DNA of 7,270 bases, from NCBI GenBank assembly GCA_046726275.1, contig JBKPAF010000051.1, positions 1 to 7,270 on the forward strand. The letters run 5' to 3'. Both the position numbers and the translations under genes were made by a program. This DNA is from DASXTW01 sp046726275 (GTDB taxonomy: Bacteria; Actinomycetota; UBA4738). A model generated the notes under the pieces. That model was given only the letters and a program-made list of their open reading frames with translations. It did no database searches and was not told the origin of the DNA. Numbering within the stretch: the stretch's first letter is position 1; each line of letters begins with the position of its first letter. This document shows positions 1 through 5,455 of the stretch, in pieces.

Positions 1-54
1 CTCCTACACCCTGGAAAGCTGGCCAGGCTCAACAAGTTGCTCAGCGTGGTCTAG
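1..54 (+). CDS. C-terminal end of an unidentified upstream gene
   Basis: The first 17 codons read LLHPGKLARLNKLLSVV and end in TAG at 52-54. The stop sits 12 bases before the start of the next gene, and the purine-rich ribosome-binding site of that gene begins on the stop codon itself. This tight spacing is typical of consecutive genes in one operon, which is the main reason to call a coding tail. The fragment is basic and leucine-rich but too short to assign to a family. It could also be a chance open stretch; only sequence upstream of the window can decide. Confidence 0.45.
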   Translation, partial: LLHPGKLARLNKLLSVV

Positions 55-66
55 AGGGGGGAGCGA

Positions 67-498
67 ATGGCTCGAGGGATCCCGAAGCAAGTCATCCAGC
101 ACTTCCAGGCCGTGCCGCTCTTCTCCTCGGTGTCGGCCAAGGGCCTTCGATCCATCATCCAGGCGGCGACAGAGGTCGACGTCCGGGCGGGGAAGGTGCT
201 GGTGAGCGAAGGGGAGTGGGGTCGGGAGATGTATGTGATCCTGCGGGGCACCGCAGAGGTCACCAGGGACGGCCGCAGGCTTCGCGAGCTGGTGCCGGGC
301 GACTTCTTCGGCGAGATGGCCTTCCTCTCCCCGGCGCCCCGAACCGCAACCGTCACCGCTCGGTCGGACATGCGGGTGATGGTCCTCGACTCCAGGGCGA
401 TGAGCGGGGTGGTGGAGCAGGAGCCGGCCGTGGCCAGGAAGCTTCTGGCCGCGATGGCGGACCGGATCCGGGCGACCGAACGCTCGGCCAGCCACTAG
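67..498 (+). CDS. stand-alone cyclic-nucleotide-binding (CNB) domain protein
   Basis: This 143-residue protein is almost entirely one CNB (CRP/PKA-regulatory type) beta-barrel. An N-terminal helix (about 8-33) leads into the barrel (about 34-108), and a C-terminal helix (about 112-140) closes it. The phosphate-binding cassette is intact: F81-G82-E83 and P91-R92-T93-A94 supply the Glu that contacts the ribose and the Arg that contacts the cyclic phosphate, so binding of cAMP or cGMP is plausible. There is no helix-turn-helix, kinase, channel or transferase domain; the protein stops where CRP would continue into its DNA-binding domain. It is therefore likely a cytoplasmic sensor acting on a partner protein. 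The ATG follows a strong purine-rich ribosome-binding site (53-63). The next gene, 21 bases downstream, encodes a nucleotide cyclase, the obvious ligand source. The partner is unknown; the mutase and chaperone further along are candidates by inference only. Confidence 0.9.
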   Translation: MARGIPKQVIQHFQAVPLFSSVSAKGLRSIIQAATEVDVRAGKVLVSEGEWGREMYVILRGTAEVTRDGRRLRELVPGDFFGEMAFLSPAPRTATVTARSDMRVMVLDSRAMSGVVEQEPAVARKLLAAMADRIRATERSASH

Positions 499-506
499 GG
501 AACGAC

Positions 507-514
507 ACGAGGGG
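507..514 (+). promoter_or_regulatory. ribosome-binding site for the GTG-started hydrolase-cyclase
   Basis: The sequence ACGAGGGG ends five bases before the GTG at 520. It supports GTG as the true start of the hydrolase-cyclase gene, and the encoded protein then begins with the family-typical PETRYARSG segment. No in-frame ATG lies closer to a better site. Confidence 0.6.
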
Positions 515-519
515 CACCC

Positions 520-1854
520 GTGCCCGAAACCCGCTACGCCAGGAGCGGCTCCGTCAACATCGCGTACCAGGTCGTCGGCGAAGGCTCGATGGATCTCGTC
601 TTCGTGTTCGGCTGGATCTCGAACGTCGAGCTCGCGTGGGAGGAGCCGAACCTTCGCCGGTTCTTGGAGCGGCTCGCGTCGTTCTCTCGGCTGATCCTGT
701 TCGACAAGCGAGGCACGGGTCTGTCCGACCGGGTGCCCGAAAACCAGCTCCCCACACTGGAGGAGCGGATGGACGACGTCCGGGTGGTCATGGATGCGGC
801 GGGGTCCCATCGGGCAGCACTGTTCGGGGTCTCCGAGGGCGGCCCGATGTGCATCCTGTTCGCAGCGACCTTCCCCGAGCGGACCACCGCCCTGGTCACG
901 TGCGGCACGTACGCCAAGCGCATCTGGTCGCCGGATTACCCGTGGGCGCCCACCCTCGAAGAGCGCCAGAGGTTCTTCGACGCCATCGAGCACGAGTGGG
1001 GACGCGAGTTGGGCCTGGACAGCCTGGCTCCCAGCGTGCAGGAAGACCCCGCGATCCGCCGGTGGCTGGAGACCTACGTGCGACGAAGCGCCAGCCCGGG
1101 TGCGGCCCTGGCACTGGCCCGGATGAACACACAGATCGACGTCCGGCACGTCCTGCCGGCGGTGAAGGTTCCGGCCCTGATCATGCACCGAACCGGAGAC
1201 AAGGACTCCCGGGTGGAAGAGGGCCGATACATCGCCGAGCACATCCGAGGAGCGAGATTCGTGGAGCTTCGCGGCGAGGATCACCTCCCGTGGATCGGGG
1301 ACCAGGACGCGCTGCTCGATGAGGCGCAGGAGTTCCTCACCGGCATCCGTCCTGGTCGCCAAATGGATCGGATCCTCGCGACCATCCTCTTCACGGACAT
1401 CGTCGGATCGACGGAGCGGGCCAACGCCGTCGGCGATCGAGCCTGGCGCGACCTGCTGGAGAGGCACCACGAGATCGTGCGGGGGGAGCTGCAGCGCTTT
1501 CGCGGCCGGGAGATCGACACGGCCGGGGACGGCTTCCTCGCCGCGTTCGACGGTCCGGCTCGGGCGATCAGGTCCGCCTGCGCCATCCGAGACGCCGTGC
1601 GCCAGCTGGGTCTTGACGTCCGCGCGGGCCTCCACACGGGAGAGTGCGAGGTGATGGGGGACAAGGTCGCCGGCGTGGCGGTCCACACAGGAGCGAGGGT
1701 GTCGGCCGAAGCGAGGCCGGGTGAGGTGCTCGTATCGAGCACCGTGAAGGACCTGGTGGCGGGTTCGGGGATCGAGTTCGAGGATCGGGGCGTTCATCGG
1801 CTCAAGGGCGTTCCCGGCGAGTGGCGCCTCTTCCGCGTGGCTGGTCTCGCCTGA
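520..1854 (+). CDS. alpha/beta hydrolase fused to class III adenylate/guanylate cyclase
   Basis: This 444-residue, two-domain protein has the same layout as Mycobacterium tuberculosis Rv1900c. Residues about 1-275 form an alpha/beta hydrolase: the nucleophile elbow GVSEGG places the catalytic Ser at 105, Asp227 (in RTGDKD) is the likely acid and His255 (in GEDHLPW) the base. Residues about 284-444 form the cyclase catalytic domain. Both metal aspartates are present: Asp293 in FTDIVGST and Asp337 in DTAGDGF. Arg393 fits the transition-state arginine. The position of the canonical substrate-defining Lys is Asp333, that of the catalytic Asn is His389, and that of the adenine-selecting Asp is Lys382. 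Rv1900c likewise lacks the Lys and Asn (it has Asn and His) yet is active, so these changes do not prove inactivity, but ATP versus GTP preference cannot be predicted. There is no transmembrane segment; it is a probable cytoplasmic homodimer. The hydrolase substrate is unknown. It lies between the CNB gene and the MeaB gene, with gaps of 21 and 19 bases. Confidence 0.93.
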   Translation: MPETRYARSGSVNIAYQVVGEGSMDLVFVFGWISNVELAWEEPNLRRFLERLASFSRLILFDKRGTGLSDRVPENQLPTLEERMDDVRVVMDAAGSHRAALFGVSEGGPMCILFAATFPERTTALVTCGTYAKRIWSPDYPWAPTLEERQRFFDAIEHEWGRELGLDSLAPSVQEDPAIRRWLETYVRRSASPGAALALARMNTQIDVRHVLPAVKVPALIMHRTGDKDSRVEEGRYIAEHIRGARFVELRGEDHLPWIGDQDALLDEAQEFLTGIRPGRQMDRILATILFTDIVGSTERANAVGDRAWRDLLERHHEIVRGELQRFRGREIDTAGDGFLAAFDGPARAIRSACAIRDAVRQLGLDVRAGLHTGECEVMGDKVAGVAVHTGARVSAEARPGEVLVSSTVKDLVAGSGIEFEDRGVHRLKGVPGEWRLFRVAGLA

Positions 1855-1873
1855 CCGTTCTACCGGGGTACCC

Positions 1874-2827
1874 TTGCCGGCGGTGGACGCCACGGTGCTT
1901 GCCCAGAGGGTGCTGGCGGGAGACCGGCGAGCCGTAGCCAGGGCGATCTCGCTGGTGGAGGACGGGTCGCAGGACCTGGCCAGATTGTCCGACGCGCTGT
2001 ACCCGAAGACCGGCCGGGCTTACACGGTGGGCCTGACGGGCTCGCCGGGCGTGGGGAAGTCGAGCCTCGCCGAGCAGCTGGTCCGGGCAGCCCGGACCCG
2101 TCAGCGCTCGGTGGCCGTCCTGGCCATCGACCCCACCTCGCCCTTCTCCGGAGGAGCGCTCCTGGGAGACCGGCTCCGAATGCAGGCCCACGCCACCGAT
2201 CCGGAGGTCTTCATCAGGTCCATGGCGACGCGGGGGCACCTGGGAGGAATGGCCCTGGCAGCCCCGGAGGCCCTCAGAGTCTTGGACGCTTCGGGCAAGG
2301 ACTTGATCATCGTGGAGACGGTCGGCGTGGGGCAGGCCGAGGTGGAGGTGGCCACGGCAACCGACACCACGCTCGTAGTGGTGGCCCCGGGGTGGGGCGA
2401 CTACGTGCAGGTCGCCAAGGCCGGCATCCTGGAGATCGCCGACGTGTTCGTGGTGAACAAGGCCGATCGTGACGGCGCCGACGAAGCCGCCCGGGACCTC
2501 CGGAACATGCTGCGCATGGGGCCCCCGATGCAATGGACGCCGCCCGTCGTGAAGACCTCGGCCGCGGACGGGGAGGGCCTGGACGAGTTGTGGGATGCCA
2601 TCAGCCGGCACCGGGACCACCAGGAGGAGTCGGGGACGCTCGAGGAGAAACGGCGGCGGAGGATCGTGGAGGAGGTCAAGAGCATGGTCGCGTTCCGGCT
2701 GAGGGAACGAACGGCGGGCCTGCTCGAGGGCGATGGAGTGGACCCCCTGGTCCGGGACCTCGCCGAGCGCCGGGTCGATCCCTACCGCGCGGCTGACATA
2801 CTGCTCGAGAGGGTCGGTGGCGGCTAG
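1874..2827 (+). CDS. meaB: MeaB/ArgK-family GTPase, acyl-CoA mutase chaperone
   Basis: This 317-residue P-loop GTPase belongs to the MeaB family (SIMIBI class), which guards B12-dependent acyl-CoA mutases by gating cofactor loading and helping eject damaged cobalamin. Visible motifs are Walker A GSPGVGKSS (56-64), the family segment AIDPTSPFSGGALLGDR (84-100), the Walker B/switch region IIVETVGVGQAE (145-156), guanine-specificity NKAD (195-198) and TSA (229-231). The C-terminal helical region (about 255-314), used for dimerisation, is complete, and the length matches the family. The start is taken as TTG at 1874 with a weak GGGG-containing site upstream; GTG at 1883 is an alternative that shortens the protein by three residues. 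The gene ends 8 bases before the mutase large-subunit gene, the classic MeaB-mutase pairing, so this is the dedicated chaperone of that mutase. ArgK is an old name based on a claimed arginine-transport kinase role and should not be used to infer function. Confidence 0.95.
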   Translation: MPAVDATVLAQRVLAGDRRAVARAISLVEDGSQDLARLSDALYPKTGRAYTVGLTGSPGVGKSSLAEQLVRAARTRQRSVAVLAIDPTSPFSGGALLGDRLRMQAHATDPEVFIRSMATRGHLGGMALAAPEALRVLDASGKDLIIVETVGVGQAEVEVATATDTTLVVVAPGWGDYVQVAKAGILEIADVFVVNKADRDGADEAARDLRNMLRMGPPMQWTPPVVKTSAADGEGLDELWDAISRHRDHQEESGTLEEKRRRRIVEEVKSMVAFRLRERTAGLLEGDGVDPLVRDLAERRVDPYRAADILLERVGGG

Positions 2828-2833
2828 GGGAGG
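2826..2833 (+). promoter_or_regulatory. ribosome-binding site of the mutase gene overlapping the meaB stop
   Basis: The string AGGGGAGG begins on the second base of the meaB TAG stop and ends two bases before the ATG at 2836. The spacing is unusually short, but the site is strong and its overlap with the stop suggests translational coupling between the chaperone and the mutase. Confidence 0.5.
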
Positions 2834-2835
2834 CC

Positions 2836-4494
2836 ATGGACAAAGAAGAGTTCGAGCGCTGGCAGGACCACTACCGGCGCGCCGGTGAGCGGGACGCCGA
2901 CTTCCAGACGCTCTCCGGCGAGCCGCTGGAGGCTCTGTACACACCCGAACACGTCGAGGACCTGGACTACGACCGGGACCTCGGCTACCCGGGCCACTAT
3001 CCGTTCACCCGGGGCGTCTACCACACGATGTACCGGGGCCGACTGTGGACGATGCGCCAGTTCGCGGGCTTCGGGTCGGCGCAGGAGACCAACGCCCGGT
3101 ACAAGTTCCTTCTCAAGCAGGGTCAGGGCGGCCTGTCTGTGGCGTTCGACATGCCGACCCTGATGGGGCGGGACTCCGACGACCCGAGAAGCGAGGGTGA
3201 GGTGGGCCGGTGCGGGGTGGCCACCGACTCGCTGGCCGACTTCGAGACGCTGTTCGACGGGATCCCGCTGGGCGACATCAGCACCTCGATGACGATCAGC
3301 GGCCCGGCCGTCGTGGTGTTCGCCTTCTTCCTGGCCGCGGCCGAGGAGCAGGGAGTTCCATGGAAGACGCTGGACGGCACCCTGCAGACCGACATCCTCA
3401 AGGAGTACATCGCCCAGAAGGAGTGGATCTTCCCGCCCCGACCGCACCTGCGGATGATCGGAGACCTCATCGAGTTCTGCGCCTCCGAGGTCCCCAAGTT
3501 TCATCCCATCAGCGTGTCGGGGTACCACATCCGGGAAGCGGGCTCGACCGCGCAGCAGGAGCTGGCTTTCACGCTGGCCGACGGGTTCTCTTACCTGGAG
3601 CTTGGTCGCGACCGGGGGCTGGACGTCGACCACTTCGCCCAGGGACTCTCGTTCTTCTTCAACTCCCACATCGACTTCTTCGAGGAGATCGCCAAGTTCC
3701 GGGCGGCCCGTCGCATCTGGGCCCGGTGGCTCAAGGACCACTATGGGGCCAAGGACGAGACATCCTTGCGGCTGCGGTTCCACACGCAGACAGCGGGATG
3801 CTCGCTGACTGCCCAGCAGCCCGAGAACAACATCGTGCGGACCGCACTGGAAGCGCTAGCGGCCGTGCTCGGCGGGACGCAGTCGCTGCACACCAACGCC
3901 CTGGACGAGGTCCTGGCGCTCCCAACCGAGAAGGCCGCCCAGATCGCCCTGCGCACCCAGCAGATCATCGCCTTCGAGACCGGAGCGGCAAGCGTGATCG
4001 ACCCCCTGGGAGGCTCCTACTTCGTCGAGTCGCTGACCGACCGGATCGAGGAGGCGGCCGAGGAATACTTCGCGAAGGTCAAAGAGATGGGCAAGGGTTC
4101 GATGCTCGAAGGGATGCTGGTCGGGATCGAGCGCGGATACTTCCAGTCCGAGATCGCCGACGCGGCCTATCGGGAGCAGGCGCTGTACGAGAAGGGCCGG
4201 TTGGTCAAGGTCGGCGTCAACGAGTTCGTCGATCCGGACGAGAAGCCCATCGACATCCTGGTCATCCCTCCCGAGACCGAGGAGCGACAGATCGATCGAG
4301 TCAGGCGGCTCCGGGTGGAGCGCGATGGGCCGAGGGCCGAGGCGGCCCTGGAGAAGCTGAAAGGCGCTGCGGCGTCCGACGAGAACCTCGTGCCGCTGCT
4401 CGTGGACTGCGCCAGGGCCTACTGCACGGAGGGAGAGATCATCGGCGCGCTCAAAGACGTCTTCGGCGAGTACACCGAGACGCCTCGGTTCTAG
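2836..4494 (+). CDS. icmA: B12-dependent acyl-CoA mutase large subunit, isobutyryl-CoA mutase type
   Basis: This 552-residue protein is the catalytic TIM-barrel subunit of the methylmalonyl-CoA mutase superfamily, in the form that needs a separate B12-binding small subunit; no DxHxxG cobalamin motif is present. The N-terminal CoA-binding stretch (YPFTRGVYHTMYRGRLWTMR, 55-74) and active-site Tyr230-His231 (SGYHIREAG) are intact. With a constant offset of 13 residues to Propionibacterium shermanii methylmalonyl-CoA mutase (His244 to His231, Gln197 to Gln184), the two carboxylate-recognising residues Tyr89 and Arg207 become Phe76 and Gln194. Phe and Gln at these places are reported for isobutyryl-CoA mutase; 2-hydroxyisobutyryl-CoA mutase has Ile at the first. 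The predicted reaction is therefore isobutyryl-CoA to n-butyryl-CoA, linking valine or branched-acid and straight-chain acyl-CoA pools. The gene follows meaB by 8 bases. No small subunit follows; it must be encoded elsewhere. Superfamily membership is near certain, the substrate about 80 percent. Confidence 0.93.
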   Translation: MDKEEFERWQDHYRRAGERDADFQTLSGEPLEALYTPEHVEDLDYDRDLGYPGHYPFTRGVYHTMYRGRLWTMRQFAGFGSAQETNARYKFLLKQGQGGLSVAFDMPTLMGRDSDDPRSEGEVGRCGVATDSLADFETLFDGIPLGDISTSMTISGPAVVVFAFFLAAAEEQGVPWKTLDGTLQTDILKEYIAQKEWIFPPRPHLRMIGDLIEFCASEVPKFHPISVSGYHIREAGSTAQQELAFTLADGFSYLELGRDRGLDVDHFAQGLSFFFNSHIDFFEEIAKFRAARRIWARWLKDHYGAKDETSLRLRFHTQTAGCSLTAQQPENNIVRTALEALAAVLGGTQSLHTNALDEVLALPTEKAAQIALRTQQIIAFETGAASVIDPLGGSYFVESLTDRIEEAAEEYFAKVKEMGKGSMLEGMLVGIERGYFQSEIADAAYREQALYEKGRLVKVGVNEFVDPDEKPIDILVIPPETEERQIDRVRRLRVERDGPRAEAALEKLKGAAASDENLVPLLVDCARAYCTEGEIIGALKDVFGEYTETPRF

Positions 4495-4863
4495 GTTCAC
4501 CAGGCCTGGGGCGCCTCGGCCGCGGCGGCGCTGGTCGCGGCGGCGTGCGTGGGGTCCTCCGGCGCGGCACCCTCGCCAGGGGCCGCATCCGCACGTGGGC
4601 AGCCCCCGGCCAGCCCTGTGCGGCCGGTGGGGTTCTCTCGCGTAGTCGTCCTGGTCATGGAGAACAAGGACTTCGCCCAGGTGATCGCGGATCGCCACGA
4701 TCGTGGCGGGGCCGCAGGTCCGAAAGGGATTCCGGGGGTCGGTCAAGTACACCCACTACTCGCTGCTGCACACGATCGAGCTGAGCTGGGGACTGCCGTC
4801 GCTGATCCGGTCGACGTGCGCCTGCTCGTGTCGATGCGTCCCTTCTTCCGGACCTGGCCGTGA
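4495..4863 (+). pseudogene. remnant of a lipoprotein phosphoesterase (PF04185-like) gene
   Basis: Directly after the mutase TAG, the same frame reads through an alanine-rich hydrophobic stretch to a lipobox-like LVAAAC with Cys at 4546-4548. A Pro/Ala/Ser linker follows, then FSRVVVLVMENKDFAQVI (about 4633-4686), the N-terminal metal-site strand of small secreted phosphoesterases/acid phosphatases of the PF04185 type. The homology then jumps to another frame (about 4688-4800), which reads RIATIVAGPQVRKGF and VKYTHYSLLHTIELSWGLPSL, the C-terminal hallmark of that family. The first frame resumes with a plausible tail, PFFRTWP, ending TGA at 4861-4863. The middle of the protein, probably 150 or more residues with most catalytic ligands, is missing, and no start codon precedes the signal sequence. 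This is a decayed gene with an internal deletion and frameshifts; a misassembly could give the same picture. The family assignment rests on motif recognition. Confidence 0.72.
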
Positions 4864-4933
4864 CCGCCGCCCTCCGCCTCCCCTGATCCGACTTTCGGCG
4901 TCCCCCGGCGGGGTTCGAGGCAATCGCCTGACC

Positions 4934-4951
4934 GGCCGATTTGCGTCGGCC
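4934..4951. repeat. 6-bp perfect inverted repeat, possible operator or weak terminator stem
   Basis: GGCCGA and TCGGCC are exact reverse complements separated by TTTGCG. As DNA this is a candidate operator overlapping the possible -35 element of the PAS gene. As RNA it is a GC-rich stem that could help end the upstream transcript, but no T-run follows. In such a GC-rich genome a 6-bp dyad can occur by chance. Confidence 0.3.
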
Positions 4952-4968
4952 TCGCATCCACTTACTGT
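4941..4968 (+). promoter_or_regulatory. weak sigma70-like promoter candidate for the PAS gene
   Basis: TTGCGT (4941-4946) and TACTGT (4963-4968) are separated by 16 bases and match the most conserved positions of -35 (TTG) and -10 (TANNNT) elements. Transcription would begin near 4975, giving a leader of about 25-30 bases before the ATG at 5002. The match is modest, but this is the only such pair seen in the gap, and the PAS gene needs its own promoter unless transcription reads through from the mutase operon. Confidence 0.3.
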
Positions 4969-4970
4969 TG

Positions 4971-4995
4971 CCCCCGCTTTGGACAACCAAGGGGG
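4971..4995 (+). promoter_or_regulatory. hairpin pairing with the PAS gene ribosome-binding site
   Basis: CCCCC (4971-4975) can pair with GGGGG (4991-4995), and TTGG (4979-4982) with CCAA (4987-4990), around an ACAA loop, with a three-base GCT bulge on the 5' side. The GGGGG arm is the likely Shine-Dalgarno sequence, six bases before the ATG at 5002. If the transcript includes the C-run, the stem would mask the site and damp translation. No ligand pocket is apparent, so this is not called a riboswitch. Confidence 0.3.
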
Positions 4996-5001
4996 ACGGG
5001 C

Positions 5002-5454
5002 ATGAAGCAGTGGGAGCTCACGGGCGTCACCATCGACTTCTCCGGTCAGGAGCGGCTCGTGGACGCGCCCGTCGGCCGTCCAGACAGGTTCCGAGTCCTG
5101 GTGGACCAGTGCCCCGCCCTGATCTGGACCACAGATCCGTCGCTCGTGTTCACCTCATCGCTGGGTGGGGGGCTGGCGGCCCTGGGGATCGGGCCGAATC
5201 AGCTCGTGGGGGTGTCCCTCCTCGAGCTGGTGAACGAGGAAGACCCGGACCCCAACCCCCTGGCCGCCCATCAGCGAGCGCTCCAGGGCGAGACCGTCAG
5301 CTTCGAGATGCGGTGGGGAGACCGGGTCTTCCAGGCTCGGGTTGGACCGCTGCTCGATGGCCGAGGCGCGTGCATCGGGACGGTGTGCGTCGCCCTGGAC
5401 GCGACCGAAGCGACCCTCCAAGCCCGGGCTTTGGGAGTGGCCACGCCGGCCTGA
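5002..5454 (+). CDS. small stand-alone PAS-domain protein
   Basis: This 150-residue soluble protein consists of a short N-terminal segment (1-29) and one PAS fold (about 30-135). The PAS character shows in FRVLVDQCPALIWTTDPSLV (30-49), the SSLGGGLAALGIGPNQLVG helix region (52-70), the LLELVNEED turn (73-81) and the closing strands FEMRWGDRVFQARVGPL and IGTVCVALDATE (125-136). There is no kinase, GGDEF, cyclase or DNA-binding output, and no haem or flavin ligand I can point to with confidence. It may act by binding a partner such as a sensor kinase or sigma-factor regulator encoded elsewhere, or be an orphan input domain. The ATG at 5002 is favoured by GGGGG at 4991-4995. The gene converges on a minus-strand gene whose stop lies one base beyond its own stop. 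Ligand and partner are unknown. Confidence 0.85.
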   Translation: MKQWELTGVTIDFSGQERLVDAPVGRPDRFRVLVDQCPALIWTTDPSLVFTSSLGGGLAALGIGPNQLVGVSLLELVNEEDPDPNPLAAHQRALQGETVSFEMRWGDRVFQARVGPLLDGRGACIGTVCVALDATEATLQARALGVATPA

Positions 5455-5455
5455 C

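Larger units (their letters stand above)
4864..5001. other. non-coding gap between the phosphoesterase remnant and the PAS gene
   Basis: This 138-base spacer contains no convincing reading frame. It holds a 6-bp perfect inverted repeat (4934-4951), a weak promoter candidate (4941-4968) and a hairpin over the downstream ribosome-binding site (4971-4995). A short C4/G4 hairpin at 4902-4913 is too small and lacks a T-run, so I do not call it a terminator. No clear terminator for the upstream operon is visible. Confidence 0.5.

Noticed and set aside
4..1893. A 629-codon open frame on the minus strand opposite the CNB and hydrolase-cyclase genes
   Set aside because: It is a GC-bias shadow of two confidently recognised plus-strand genes. 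The translation is rich in Arg, Pro, Gly, His and Asp and shows no domain.
2836..4494. 2-hydroxyisobutyryl-CoA or ethylmalonyl-CoA mutase as the substrate call
   Set aside because: The first discriminating position is Phe, not the Ile known for 2-hydroxyisobutyryl-CoA mutase, and ethylmalonyl-CoA mutases are as a rule single long chains with their own B12 domain, which is absent here.
1802..4752. Long minus-strand open frames opposite meaB, the mutase and the following region
   Set aside because: They are complementary to genes with clear motifs and good ribosome-binding sites, and their translations show no recognisable family.
4549..4863. A functional 104-residue gene starting at 4549
   Set aside because: A start at the GTG would skip the signal sequence, and the second half does not continue the phosphoesterase homology, which resumes in a different frame. 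It is better read as part of a pseudogene.
4902..4913. CCCC-CGGC-GGGG as a rho-independent terminator
   Set aside because: Only a four-base-pair stem, with no T-run after it; expected by chance at this GC content.
4703..5005. A functional 100-residue gene overlapping the PAS start
   Set aside because: Only its first third resembles the phosphoesterase C-terminus; the rest is GC-rich noise running through the non-coding gap.
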